From: Halomonas rhizosphaerae
Lineage (GTDB): Bacteria; Pseudomonadota; Gammaproteobacteria; Pseudomonadales; Halomonadaceae
DNA length: 64,000 nt
Assembly: GCF_030010555.1 (NCBI RefSeq)
Contig: NZ_JASCQP010000015.1
Span: 1 to 64,000 of the forward strand
Direction of reading: 5' to 3'
The notes under the pieces are model-generated. The model saw only the letters and a list, made by a program, of their open reading frames with translations. It was not told the origin of the DNA and searched no databases. The position numbers and the translations under genes are program-made. Within the stretch, counting starts at the first letter, position 1. Each line of letters starts with the position of its first letter. Of the stretch, positions 53,141 to 62,246 are shown one piece after another.

Positions 53141-54148
53141 ATGTTCAAACCGCTTCTCACCAGCCTAGCCATTGCCGTCGGCTCCATGGCCATGGCCGGC
53201 AGCGTCCTGGCCGAGTATCCCGAACGCAACATCCAGGCCACCATCCAGTGGGGGGCCGGCGGTGCCACCGACAACGTGGCCCGCAGCCTGACCCCGCATG
53301 TCGAGGATATCCTCGATACCACAATGGTGCTGACCAACCGCCCGGGCGGTACCGGGGTGATCGGCATGAACCACGTCATGCGCCAGCGTGCCGATGGCTA
53401 CAACCTGCTGTACGGCGCCGAAAACCCCCAGCTCTATCCGCTGATGGGCCTGGCCGACTTCAGCTACGACGACATGCACACCGTCAACATCATCGGTCAG
53501 GGCCTGGTCGTGATCGCCGCACCGGCCGACAGCCCCTTCGACAGCTTGGCCGAGTTGCTCGAGCATGCCCAGGAAAACCCGGGTGAGCTGCGCATGGGTG
53601 GCACCGGCGCCGGTGGCCTGCCGAGCACCGTGCTGGCCATGGTCAATGCCGTGGACGAGCTCGATGTGCGCAATGTCACCTTCGGTGGCGATGGCCCCGG
53701 CATCACCGCCATGCTGGGCGGTCACATTGACTTCATGCCGCTGAGCCTGGCCGCCGTCGGTGAGCAGATCCGAAGTGGCAAGATGAAGGGACTGGCCGTG
53801 CTGACCAAGGAGGAGATCGACGCGCTGCCGGGCGTGCCTCCGATCACCGAGGCGCTGCCGGACATCGAGTCCTTCCTCCCCTGGGGCCCGTTCTGGGGTG
53901 TTTTCGTCAATCAGGACACCCCGGACGACATCAAGGCGACCCTGGAAGAGACCTACGAGCAGGCGGTGGCCAATGAGGAGTTTGGCGACTTCATGCAGAA
54001 CTTCGGCGCAGAGGTGCTCAACCTCAACGGCGAGGAGGCCGAGCAGTACCTGGACAACTGGCAGTCGGTGACCGCCTGGGCCATGTACGAGGCCGATGCC
54101 GAAACCCTCGAGGCCACCCCCGAGGAGCTCGGTATCCCGCGCCCCTGA
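53141..54148 (+). CDS. tctC: Tripartite tricarboxylate transporter binding protein
   Basis: 335-residue periplasmic binding protein (Bug family). The signal peptide covers about 1-24 (cut near VLAEYP). Family motifs: IQWGAGGATDNVARSL and NRPGGTGVIGMNHVM. First gene of tctC-tctB-tctA, divergent from quiC and with an operator repeat in its promoter. A carboxylate such as quinate, shikimate or protocatechuate is an inferred substrate. Confidence 0.92.
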   Translation: MFKPLLTSLAIAVGSMAMAGSVLAEYPERNIQATIQWGAGGATDNVARSLTPHVEDILDTTMVLTNRPGGTGVIGMNHVMRQRADGYNLLYGAENPQLYPLMGLADFSYDDMHTVNIIGQGLVVIAAPADSPFDSLAELLEHAQENPGELRMGGTGAGGLPSTVLAMVNAVDELDVRNVTFGGDGPGITAMLGGHIDFMPLSLAAVGEQIRSGKMKGLAVLTKEEIDALPGVPPITEALPDIESFLPWGPFWGVFVNQDTPDDIKATLEETYEQAVANEEFGDFMQNFGAEVLNLNGEEAEQYLDNWQSVTAWAMYEADAETLEATPEELGIPRP

Positions 54149-54208
54149 CCCACAATGCCTACCTGACGGGGAGGTCGGTTACGGGCCGGCCTCCCCCGGA
54201 GTCATGAC

Positions 54209-54685
54209 ATGAGCCAGAAATTCGAGCGCGTCCAGGCAGGGGAGAAGGTCTTCGACTGGCTGCTGCTGCTGTTCAGCATCGGCGTGCTGTTCGAGGCCTA
54301 TCGCATCGACGGGATTCCCGGCCTCAACTCGCCCGGTTCCTTTCCGGTCGGCCTGGCGCTGGTGATGCTGGCCTCGTCGGTGGTGATCCTGATCAGTCAT
54401 CGCCGCAAGCGCCGTGATCCTCGGATCCGCAATGCGTTTCACGAGGCCCAGGTCTTCCTCTACGAGCACTTCCAGCCGCATATCGTGGTGTTCACCTTCC
54501 TCGCCGTGGCATATCTGGCCGCCATCGTCTGGGCGAGCTTCTACATCAGCACCTACATCTTCCTGGCGGTGACCTTCATCTACTTCCGACAGGGCAAGGT
54601 AGTGAGCTCGCTGATCATCTCGGCCGCGGCCATCGCGGTGATCTATGCCCTGTTCACCCTGGTGTTCCGCGTCTACCTCCCCTGA
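54209..54685 (+). CDS. tctB: Tripartite tricarboxylate transporter small membrane subunit
   Basis: 158 residues with four hydrophobic segments, the first beginning WLLLLFSIGVLFEAYRID. Position between tctC and tctA and length are typical of TctB. Confidence 0.9.
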   Translation: MSQKFERVQAGEKVFDWLLLLFSIGVLFEAYRIDGIPGLNSPGSFPVGLALVMLASSVVILISHRRKRRDPRIRNAFHEAQVFLYEHFQPHIVVFTFLAVAYLAAIVWASFYISTYIFLAVTFIYFRQGKVVSSLIISAAAIAVIYALFTLVFRVYLP

Positions 54686-54700
54686 CCCCCGAGGTCCACG

Positions 54701-56203
54701 ATGAGTGATACATTTTCCTATCTTTTGATGGCCTGGCTGGATCCTCAGCTGCTGCTGCTGACGGCACTGGGCACCCTGGCCGGGATCTACGTCGGCGCAA
54801 TTCCCGGTCTCTCCGTGACCATGGCCGCCTCGATCCTGATCTCCTTTACCTTTTCCTGGGACATCAACAATGCCCTGGCCCTGATGGTGGGCATCTATGT
54901 GGGCGGCGTCTATGGCGGCTCGCGTACCGCCATCCTGCTCAACATCCCTGGCGCCCCCTCGGCGGTGGTCACCGCCTTCGATGGTTATCCTCTGGCCCAG
55001 CGCGGCGAGGCGGGTCGTGCCATCGGGCTGAGCACCGTGATGTCGGTGATCGGCGGTCTGCTGGGAACCCTGGTGCTGGCCGGCAGTGCCCCCTTCCTCG
55101 CCGACATGGCGCTCGAGTTCGCCCCTCGTGACTACTTCCTGATCGCCGTGCTCGGCCTGCTGCTGGTCAGCACCCTCTCCGGCAAGTCGCTGGCCCGGGG
55201 CATCTTCTCGGTGGCACTTGGGTCCACCATTGGCCTGGTGGGCATGGACATGGTCACCGCCCAGCCCCGCCTGACCATGGGCAGCATGGAACTGATGGGG
55301 GGTATCCACTATGTGGTGGTGATGATCGGGCTGTTCGGCGTGGCCGAGGCCTTCTACCAGCTGCACAACCTCACCAAGGTGCCGGTCAAGCAGAAGGTCG
55401 ACAAGATCATCCCACCGCTCAGCATGGTGCTGAAATACCTGCCGCTATCGATTCGCACCTCGATCATCGGGGTCATCGTCGGTGCCCTGCCCGGCACCGG
55501 CGGCGACATCGCCTCGCTGTTCGCCTATGACCATGCCAAGCGCACCGTCAAGACCCCCTCCAGCCCCTTCGGCGAGGGTGCGTACGAGGGGCTGGTGGCC
55601 CCGGAGACCGCTAACAACGCGGCCGTGGGCGGCGCCTATGTCCCGATGCTGACGCTGGGCATGCCCGGCGATGCCGTGACTGCGGTGATCATCGGTGCCC
55701 TGGTCATCCACGGCCTCAACCCCGGCCCCATGCTGATGATCGAGACGCCGCACATCTTCTGGTTCACCGTCGGCAATCTGGCACTGGCTAACATCTTCCT
55801 GCTGATCTTCGGCCTCACCGGCATCAAGGTGTTCTCGAAGGTGGTCGAAGTCCCCAAGGCGCTGCTGATCCCACTGATCCTAGTGCTCTGCGTGGTGGGC
55901 ACCTACTCTATCAACAGCAATATGACGGAAGTCTACTGGATGCTGGGCTTCGGCATCCTGGGCTACTGGCTGAAGGTATTCGGCTTCCAGATGGGCCCAG
56001 TCATCCTCGGCGTGATCCTCGGGCCACTGCTCGACGAGACATACCGCCAGGCGATGTCTTCGGTAGGAGACAGCGGTGGCCAGTTCCTGCTGGCGCTGGT
56101 GACCAATCCCCTCTCGTTGGTGCTGACCGCCGTGATCGCGCTGGTCCTGCTGGGCCAGACGCCGGCCAAGACTTGGCTGAAGAGCCGGTTCCAGCGAAAC
56201 TGA
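54701..56203 (+). CDS. tctA: Tripartite tricarboxylate transporter large membrane subunit
   Basis: 500 residues with about 12 hydrophobic segments and the TctA signatures GAIPGLSVTMAASILI and GALPGTGGDIASLFAYDHAKR. It starts 15 bp after tctB and ends just before a hairpin terminator, closing the operon. Confidence 0.94.
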   Translation: MSDTFSYLLMAWLDPQLLLLTALGTLAGIYVGAIPGLSVTMAASILISFTFSWDINNALALMVGIYVGGVYGGSRTAILLNIPGAPSAVVTAFDGYPLAQRGEAGRAIGLSTVMSVIGGLLGTLVLAGSAPFLADMALEFAPRDYFLIAVLGLLLVSTLSGKSLARGIFSVALGSTIGLVGMDMVTAQPRLTMGSMELMGGIHYVVVMIGLFGVAEAFYQLHNLTKVPVKQKVDKIIPPLSMVLKYLPLSIRTSIIGVIVGALPGTGGDIASLFAYDHAKRTVKTPSSPFGEGAYEGLVAPETANNAAVGGAYVPMLTLGMPGDAVTAVIIGALVIHGLNPGPMLMIETPHIFWFTVGNLALANIFLLIFGLTGIKVFSKVVEVPKALLIPLILVLCVVGTYSINSNMTEVYWMLGFGILGYWLKVFGFQMGPVILGVILGPLLDETYRQAMSSVGDSGGQFLLALVTNPLSLVLTAVIALVLLGQTPAKTWLKSRFQRN

Positions 56204-56223
56204 TGCCTCACCCCACGGCAACG

Positions 56224-56244
56224 ACGCGGCCCAACGGGCCGCGT
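56224..56244 (+). terminator. Terminator after tctA
   Basis: ACGCGGCCC, AAC loop, GGGCCGCGT, followed by TCCTGTTGG. Nine perfect pairs. Confidence 0.65.
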
Positions 56245-56273
56245 TCCTGTTGGTACGGATGTGGAGCGAGCCG

Positions 56274-56936
56274 GTGAACGACATTTCTCCCACCCCCGGA
56301 TGTGCACTGGTCTTCGATTTCGATGGCGTGATCCTCGATTCGGCAATTCTGAAGCGCCAGGCCTTCGCCGACCTCTACGACGAAGAACCGGAGGAGAACC
56401 GCCGGGCCGTGGTCGCCTATCTCAACCGTCGCGGAGGACAGCCGCGAGAGGTCAAGTTCCGCCACATCGAGGGCCAGATCCTGGGCCGCGATGCGAGCAC
56501 CCAGCGGATCCAGGAACTCTGCCGGCGCTTCAAGGACCATGTCGAACAGCGCCTGCTCGAAGCACCGACCATTCCCGGTGCGCTCGAATTCCTGGAACGC
56601 TGGCACGGTGTGCGTCCCCTCTACCTGCTCTCTGCCACGCCGGAGCAGGAGCTCAGGACCATCACCGCGCGGCGTGGATTGGATCGCTTCTTCGTGGAGG
56701 TGGTCGGCGCACCGCCCGACAAGGTCTCCGGCCTGCGCAACCTGCTGGCGCGACGTAGTCATGTTCCCGCGGATACCGTGATGATCGGCGACTCCTACAA
56801 TGACTACCGCGCCGCACGCTCCAACGGTACCGCCTTCATCGGCGTGACCGCCGACCCCACCGCCTCGCCCTTTCCCGATGACGTTGTCACCACCGTCGAC
56901 CTGACAGGTCTGGAGATGGCCCTGTCAAAGCTGTAA
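56274..56936 (+). CDS. HAD-superfamily hydrolase (phosphatase/phosphoglucomutase-like)
   Basis: 220 residues. Motif I is DFDGVILDS, motif II lies in YLLSATPEQEL, and motif IV is MIGDSYNDYRAA, giving the full Asp-based phosphotransfer site. The GTG at 56274 is preferred because GGAG stands seven bases before it. An ATG at 56259 in the same frame is possible but sits close to the tctA terminator without a ribosome site. Substrate unknown. Confidence 0.8.
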   Translation: MNDISPTPGCALVFDFDGVILDSAILKRQAFADLYDEEPEENRRAVVAYLNRRGGQPREVKFRHIEGQILGRDASTQRIQELCRRFKDHVEQRLLEAPTIPGALEFLERWHGVRPLYLLSATPEQELRTITARRGLDRFFVEVVGAPPDKVSGLRNLLARRSHVPADTVMIGDSYNDYRAARSNGTAFIGVTADPTASPFPDDVVTTVDLTGLEMALSKL

Positions 56937-56971
56937 CGCCACCCGTCTCCCCTCACTCCATGACAAAACAT

Positions 56972-56989
56972 CCAGTCTGGTCAGATTGG
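56972..56989. promoter_or_regulatory. Imperfect 18-bp palindrome upstream of the SDR gene
   Basis: CCAGTCTGGTCAGATTGG has the arms CCA-TCTG and CAGA-TGG. With the next dyad it lies in the 244-bp gap before the SDR gene. The binding protein is unknown. Confidence 0.35.
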
Positions 56990-56995
56990 CCCCGG

Positions 56996-57013
56996 TGGCA
57001 ACTGTCATTGCCA
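56996..57013. promoter_or_regulatory. TGGCAA-N6-TTGCCA inverted repeat
   Basis: Perfect 6-bp arms separated by CTGTCA, seven bases downstream of the previous dyad and about 170 bp upstream of the SDR start. Candidate operator for the nearby winged-helix/binding-protein regulator (inference). Confidence 0.4.
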
Positions 57014-57180
57014 GGCTGGCCTGAAGACAATACGGATCAACAAGGAAACACGACGCATCGTTGACGCAAAAGCACGCGTGACAGGATTCCTTGTCGATCC
57101 AGGCTCCATGCGCCCAGACAACAGGCCATCAGGTCGGTGGTGGCATGGAGAGACCCACAACAAGACCCCGAGGTGACACC

Positions 57181-57987
57181 ATGGACAAGACCCGTCTTGA
57201 AGGAAAGAACTGCCTGATTACCGGTGCCGCGCGTGGCATGGGTGCCGCCGTTGCCGAACACTATGCCGCACAGGGCGCCAATGTGTGCGTGGCGGATCTG
57301 AACATCGAAGGCTGCGAAGAAGTCGCCCAGCGCATCAACGAAAGGGACGGCGGCAAGGCCATCGCGGTGAAGCTCAACGTGACCGAGCGTGAGCAGATGA
57401 AAGCGGCCGTCCAGGCCACCGTCGAGGCCTTCGGCAGCCTCAATGTCATGGTCAACAACGCCGGCATCAACAAGCCGCTGATGTTCCTCGATATCACCGA
57501 GGAGAACTGGCAACAGATCATGGACGTCAATGCGCTGGGCTGCCTGCTCGGCATGCAGGAAGCCGCCAAGCAGATGATCGAGCAGGGCAAGGAGAACGGC
57601 CCCTACAAGATCCTCAATGTCGGCTCCATCCTGTCGCGCCAGGCCTTCGATGACGTGGTGCCCTACGCCTGCAGCAAGCATGCCGTGCTGGCGATGATCA
57701 ACGGTGGCGCCAAGGCGCTGGTCGACCACAACATCACCGTCAACGGCTATGGCCCCGGTGTCGTGCGCACCGAGCTGTGGGAGCAGCTCGACAAGGACCT
57801 GGTCAGCATCGGCAAGTTCGACAAGCAGGGCCAGTCCATGGACGAGCTCGCCGAGAAGATGATCCTGATGAAGCGCTACTCCTACCCGGAAGACGTGGTC
57901 GGAACCGCTTCCTTCCTGGCCAGCCCCGAGTCGGACTACATGACCGGCCAGCTGCTGATGATCGACGGCGGCATGATCATGCAGTGA
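57181..57987 (+). CDS. Short-chain dehydrogenase/reductase
   Basis: 268 residues. Cofactor motif TGAARGMG (about 15-22) with the Asp of VADLN favouring NAD. NNAG is present, and the catalytic Ser, Tyr and Lys occur in VGSILSRQAFDDVVPYACSKHA. The start at 57181 follows GAGGTGAC. Convergent with the unusual regulator at 58013-59785. Substrate unknown; polyol and hydroxy-acid dehydrogenases look like this. Confidence 0.85.
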   Translation: MDKTRLEGKNCLITGAARGMGAAVAEHYAAQGANVCVADLNIEGCEEVAQRINERDGGKAIAVKLNVTEREQMKAAVQATVEAFGSLNVMVNNAGINKPLMFLDITEENWQQIMDVNALGCLLGMQEAAKQMIEQGKENGPYKILNVGSILSRQAFDDVVPYACSKHAVLAMINGGAKALVDHNITVNGYGPGVVRTELWEQLDKDLVSIGKFDKQGQSMDELAEKMILMKRYSYPEDVVGTASFLASPESDYMTGQLLMIDGGMIMQ

Positions 57988-58012
57988 TGCCACCGGCAAC
58001 TCGGCGGGTGGC

Positions 58013-59785
58013 TCAGTAATATCCCCTGTTACGCATCACCCGATCGGCCCTGTCCTGCGCCAAGGACAGGGCCTTCTTGATGGAGCGCCGCCCGTCCAGC
58101 ACCTCGAAGATCTCGTGCCCGGCAATACTGATCACGTCAGTGATACCCGGCACCGGGGGCCGCGGCCAGGCCTGCAGGATGTCCTTCCTCGCCATGTCAT
58201 CCACGATCTCGATCAGCGGCGACAGCGCCGAGACCTCCGGGTCCTGGCTGACGCTGAAGCGCGGGGTCACCAGGCTGCCGTTGAGGATGTAGAGCTTGGA
58301 CATGTTGGCCGAGGTGAGGTGACGAAGAGCCGTCCAGACATTCTCGATCCGCTCCTCCGAAAGGTTGGCCGGAATGGCCAGGGCATAGCCTCCGATCGGG
58401 GTGATCGGACGGCCATGGTTACCAACGGGGTGCGGCAGATAGCCGGTCTGTCCCCAGGCCGGTGACGCTTGATCGAACTCGATGAGCGGGGCCAGCAGCG
58501 TATAACAGTAGGCCATGCAGGCTTCGCCGCTCGCATAGGACTGGGCTCGCTCATACCAGGCCATGTTGAGGATGTTGGGCGGTGAGTACTTGAGGATATC
58601 GAGCATGTACTCGCAGGCGCGGTAGGCCGCATCCGACTGGAACATCGGCCGCAATTCCTCCCCGGACGCCTGCTGGAAGTCATAGCCCCCCTCGCGGCGG
58701 CGGAGATTGATGATCGGCTGGCCGAACTTGGCCATCAGGAAGCTGAAGGTGTGGCCCAGCGGCGTTCCTCGCGCGGCGTTCCAGGCGATGCCGTATCTCC
58801 CCCGGGCGGGTTCGTGCAAGCGCCTGGCCGCCTTGACCAGTTCCTCGGTCGTCGACGGGGGCTCGAGCTGTGCCTGCTCGAATATGTCCTTCCGGTAACA
58901 GAGCAGCTCCGGCGTGGTCTGCAGGGGAATACCGTATTGCCGCCCGGCGTAGCGCGAGCTCTGGACGGCGACCGGATGAAAGTCAGACAGGTCATAGGCA
59001 TCGCGACGCATGAAGCGGTCGAGGGGCAGCAGGATTCCCTTCGACGCCAGTTCGCCGAACCAGGGGAGGTCGCAGGCGACGAGGTCGTAGCGAGACTTCG
59101 CGCGGCCGGCATTGGCCAGGATCGCGTCGAGCAGGTCGTCGATCGAGCGGGCGGAGTTGTGGATCTCGAGGCCGAAGATGGACTCCAGCTGCTGCTTGAG
59201 GTTATGCATCGCCATGAAGGTCGGGTCGGCGTGGATCAGCCCACGCAGCCCGCCCTTCAGTTCGAGCCGTGCCGACAGCACCGCCGGCGGTGAGATCACG
59301 CGACCCGTCGCGTCCGCATCGAGGAACATCCGGCGACCGGTGTCCGACGCCGGGTCCACGCCGAACAGGGGACCCAGGAGGTCCTTGATCCGGTGTGCAT
59401 AGGCCTCCCACTCGTCGATCATCATGGCCGAGGGGTGCAGCGAGACGGTCTTGCCCGATTTCGTCCTGGGGCGTGACAGGATCAGCCCGCGCTGGATGAT
59501 GCTCTCGATCCCGCGCTTGGCGGTGCCGTAGGAGAGCCCGGACGCATCCGCGAGGGAGGTGGGCGTCGTCAGTCGGCCGGCGAGGTGGTTGCGCATCAGA
59601 TGGAGCATCATGCGCATCTCCCGGTAGCCGTGGCTCAGGGAGAGCGAGTGCTCGGTCTCCTCCTCGAACTTCTCGATGAAGTCGATGAAGCGCGAGAGCT
59701 CCGTATTGGAGAGCTTCGGCCTCGGCGTCTGGGAAAGCCTGTCGTAGGGCCCCTCAGGATGGCTCTCGTCGGGGAGGTCGCTCAT
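58013..59785 (-). CDS. Winged-helix regulator fused to a solute-binding-protein domain
   Basis: 590 residues. Residues about 53-120 form a winged helix (LADASGLSYGTAKRGIESIIQRGLILSRPRTKSGKTV). From about 175 to the end the sequence follows a type-1 extracellular solute-binding protein (RGLIHADPTF; VACDLPWFGELASKGILLPLDRFM; YGIPLQTTPELLCYRKDIFEQA; PIGGYALAIPANL). There is no signal peptide, so it is cytoplasmic and likely a one-component sensor of a small solute. This architecture is unlike the LacI, GntR or LysR regulators nearby. It is upstream of nothing on its strand, and its targets may be the SDR or the 59.9-64 kb operon. Confidence 0.85.
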   Translation of the reverse strand: MSDLPDESHPEGPYDRLSQTPRPKLSNTELSRFIDFIEKFEEETEHSLSLSHGYREMRMMLHLMRNHLAGRLTTPTSLADASGLSYGTAKRGIESIIQRGLILSRPRTKSGKTVSLHPSAMMIDEWEAYAHRIKDLLGPLFGVDPASDTGRRMFLDADATGRVISPPAVLSARLELKGGLRGLIHADPTFMAMHNLKQQLESIFGLEIHNSARSIDDLLDAILANAGRAKSRYDLVACDLPWFGELASKGILLPLDRFMRRDAYDLSDFHPVAVQSSRYAGRQYGIPLQTTPELLCYRKDIFEQAQLEPPSTTEELVKAARRLHEPARGRYGIAWNAARGTPLGHTFSFLMAKFGQPIINLRRREGGYDFQQASGEELRPMFQSDAAYRACEYMLDILKYSPPNILNMAWYERAQSYASGEACMAYCYTLLAPLIEFDQASPAWGQTGYLPHPVGNHGRPITPIGGYALAIPANLSEERIENVWTALRHLTSANMSKLYILNGSLVTPRFSVSQDPEVSALSPLIEIVDDMARKDILQAWPRPPVPGITDVISIAGHEIFEVLDGRRSIKKALSLAQDRADRVMRNRGYY

Positions 59786-59865
59786 GGTCGCCTCGAGGCA
59801 GGGAGAAGGGAGTGCCACAAGATAGCGCCGCCTCACGCCTGGCGGCAAACGCGACGCCAACGCGG

Positions 59866-60603
59866 CTATCCCCAGCCGTCAACGATCAGCCGCATGCCCA
59901 GCAGGATCAGCAGGCCCAGGATGATCCGGAAGAAGAGCTCGCCGCTCAGCCGCTTCTGTATGACCAGCCCCAGGCGCACCCCCAGCCAGGCCACCGGGAT
60001 CAGCAGCAGCGCGATGGTGAGGTTCGCGACATTCAGCAGGCCAAGCATGCCGTAGGGCACCAGCTTGACCAGGTTGGTGGCGGCCAGGAAGACCACGGCG
60101 GTTCCCAGGAACTGCTCCTTGGAGAGCCGGCACTGCAGCAGGTAGAAGTTGAGCGGCGGCCCCCCGGCATGGGCGATGAAGCTGGTGAAGCCTGCGATGC
60201 CGCCGCTCAGCCCGCCGACCCAGACCGGCATGACGCGGCCTCGGAGGGGCTTGAGCAGTCCCCACAGGCCAAACAGGATCGAGAACACCCCCAGCATCAC
60301 CTTCAGCAGCTCCTGATCGAAGCGGCCATAGGTCAGGTAGCCGACCGCCACACCCAGCACCGCCGGGGGAAACATCAGCCACAGAACGGACCCCACATGA
60401 TGGCGCCACCAGGCCTTGAGGCTGAACAGGTCCATCACGATCAGCAGCGGCAGCATGACGGCCACGGCGAAGGCCGGGCTGGCCTTCAGCGAGATCAGCG
60501 GCACTGCCACCACCCCGACGCCTCCGGCGAACCCCGATTTCGAAATGCCGGTAATCAGCACGGCGATGATAATCAATACAATGAACTGCCAGTCGTACAC
60601 CAT
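59866..60603 (-). CDS. TauE/SafE-family membrane permease
   Basis: 245 residues with about eight hydrophobic segments and the glycine-rich repeats GISKSGFAGGVGVVAVPLI and GGLSGGIAGFTSFIAHAGGPP of this family. TauE-like proteins are putative anion exporters or importers (sulfonates, sulfite, organic acids). It lies 80 bp upstream of the winged-helix/SBP regulator gene on the same strand. A terminator separates it from the nitroreductase gene. Confidence 0.87.
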   Translation of the reverse strand: MVYDWQFIVLIIIAVLITGISKSGFAGGVGVVAVPLISLKASPAFAVAVMLPLLIVMDLFSLKAWWRHHVGSVLWLMFPPAVLGVAVGYLTYGRFDQELLKVMLGVFSILFGLWGLLKPLRGRVMPVWVGGLSGGIAGFTSFIAHAGGPPLNFYLLQCRLSKEQFLGTAVVFLAATNLVKLVPYGMLGLLNVANLTIALLLIPVAWLGVRLGLVIQKRLSGELFFRIILGLLILLGMRLIVDGWG

Positions 60604-60630
60604 GCAGGCCCCTGCTCTCTGACCGGATAT

Positions 60631-60657
60631 AAAAAGGGGCCGTGGCGATCACGGCCC
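60631..60657 (-). terminator. Terminator after the nitroreductase gene
   Basis: GGGCCGTG and CACGGCCC arms with a GCGAT loop. The minus strand continues CTTTTTATATCC. Confidence 0.8.
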
Positions 60658-60733
60658 AATCGGAGGAGGTCATTGCCTCCCTTGAGTGGCATGCCTCATG
60701 AGGTATCCGGGAGTCGCCTCCCGGAAGGTCGGA

Positions 60734-61324
60734 TCACAGTACTTCGCAAACCTCCTCGAACTTGAAGCGGTCCTGTCGCGGGAAGAGCGCCGAGGCATCA
60801 CCGTACCCCAGATTGCAGAGGAAGTTGCTCTTCACCTGGCCATCCGGGAAGAACTCCTCATCCACAGCCGCATTGTTGAAGCCGGACATCGGCCCGGCAT
60901 TCAGCCCCAGTGCGCGGGCGGCAAGAATGAAGTAGCCCCCCTGGATGGAGCTGTTGCGGAACGCCGTCGTATTGATGAAGTCCGTCTTGCCCTCGAACAG
61001 CGACTTGGCATCCTTGTTGTGGGAGAACATTCGCGGAAGGTGCTGGTAGAACTCGGTGTCGTAGCCCAGCAAGGCCACCACGGGCGCCTGCATGGTCTTC
61101 TCCTGGTTACCGGGAAGCAGTGCCGGCTTGAGGCGCTCCTTGGCTTCCTGGCTCTTCAGGAAGAGCACGCGAAGGGGCTGGCAGTTCATGGAGGTCGGAC
61201 CGAAATGCATCAGGTGATACAGCTCGCGCAGCTTCTCCTCGCTGACATCCTGGTCCTTCCACACGTTATGGGTACGGGCCTCGGTGAACAGGGTCTCGAT
61301 CGCGGTGTTGTCGATAGCAGTCAT
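60734..61324 (-). CDS. Nitroreductase-family flavoprotein (RutE/HadB-like)
   Basis: 196 residues, FMN-dependent fold. Segments HLMHFGPTSMNCQPLRVLFL, NSSIQGGYFILAARALGLNAGPMSGF and NFLCNLGYGD are characteristic of the RutE malonic-semialdehyde reductase group. It ends the operon amidohydrolase-dehydrogenase-intradiol dioxygenase-nitroreductase. In that setting it may reduce a ring-cleavage product or an aldehyde (inference). Confidence 0.85.
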   Translation of the reverse strand: MTAIDNTAIETLFTEARTHNVWKDQDVSEEKLRELYHLMHFGPTSMNCQPLRVLFLKSQEAKERLKPALLPGNQEKTMQAPVVALLGYDTEFYQHLPRMFSHNKDAKSLFEGKTDFINTTAFRNSSIQGGYFILAARALGLNAGPMSGFNNAAVDEEFFPDGQVKSNFLCNLGYGDASALFPRQDRFKFEEVCEVL

Positions 61325-61378
61325 GTCGCTTTCCTCTTGCTGGATGGTGGTTGCTGGATGGTTTCTCTTGCGATGCGA

Positions 61379-62242
61379 CTAGCGGCTCGCCTTCAGGCCG
61401 AAGTCGTATGTCAGATGGCGGAAGGGGACTTCCATCGACCGTCCATCCGGTGCTCTTCCCGGCGGCAGCAACGCGTACTCCCTGACCAGGGAATCCTTGA
61501 CGCCGAAGACGGCGTCGGAGTCGAGATAGGGGTCGTCCTCGGCGAAGACCTGGGTCACCAGGGTCTCGTAGCCCTCGGCCATCAGCATGAAGTGCACATG
61601 CGCGGGGCGGTAAGGGTGTCGACCGGTGATTTCCAGCATCTTGCCGACCGGGCCGTCGGTGGGGATCGGATAGGGTGAGGGGGTCACCGTCCAGAAGGCA
61701 TAGCGCCCCTGGTCGTCGGTGGTGAACCTGGCCCGCAGCGAGGCACTCTCGAGCTCCTTCTGGACGTCGTAGAACCCTTCGCTGTCCGATTGCCAGACAT
61801 CGACCACGACATTGGCCAGCGGCTCGCCGCGACCGTCATGCACCCGCCCCTCCACGAAGAAGGGCTCTCCCTCGACGTTCCAGTCGATCGACTCGCCCTG
61901 GGCGACCTGGGGCGGGTCAGCCACGTAGAAGGGACCCAGCACCGTGCTTTCCGACACCATCGGGTCCGATGTCTGATGGTTGATGGCATCAACGAGCATC
62001 GTCACGCCCAGGGTGTCGGAGAGCAGGATGAACTCCTGACGCTTGTCGTCGCACATCTGGCCGGTGCGGGTCAGGAAGTCGATGGCCTGGGTCCACTCCT
62101 GCTCGGTGGGCTCCACCTCGCGGATGAAGGCGTGCAGGTGGGTGACCAGGCTGTTCAGCACGCGCTTCAGGCGCTCGTCACTGCAGCCGGCGAACTGCTC
62201 GATCACGGCATCCGTGATGTTCTCTGCATTCAGGTTTCGCAT
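61379..62242 (-). CDS. Intradiol ring-cleavage dioxygenase (hydroxyquinol 1,2-dioxygenase type)
   Basis: 287 residues from the ATG at 62242. The N-terminal dimerisation domain is followed by the catalytic domain with candidate iron ligands in SEGFYDVQ (Tyr), TVTPSPYPIPTDGPVG (Tyr) and RPAHVHFM (two His). The PYPIPTDGPVG stretch is typical of hydroxyquinol and chlorocatechol enzymes, unlike the SGYGCPP of catA in this window. It is followed by a nitroreductase and preceded by a dehydrogenase. No maleylacetate reductase is visible. Confidence 0.85.
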   Translation of the reverse strand: MRNLNAENITDAVIEQFAGCSDERLKRVLNSLVTHLHAFIREVEPTEQEWTQAIDFLTRTGQMCDDKRQEFILLSDTLGVTMLVDAINHQTSDPMVSESTVLGPFYVADPPQVAQGESIDWNVEGEPFFVEGRVHDGRGEPLANVVVDVWQSDSEGFYDVQKELESASLRARFTTDDQGRYAFWTVTPSPYPIPTDGPVGKMLEITGRHPYRPAHVHFMLMAEGYETLVTQVFAEDDPYLDSDAVFGVKDSLVREYALLPPGRAPDGRSMEVPFRHLTYDFGLKASR

Positions 62243-62246
62243 GGGG

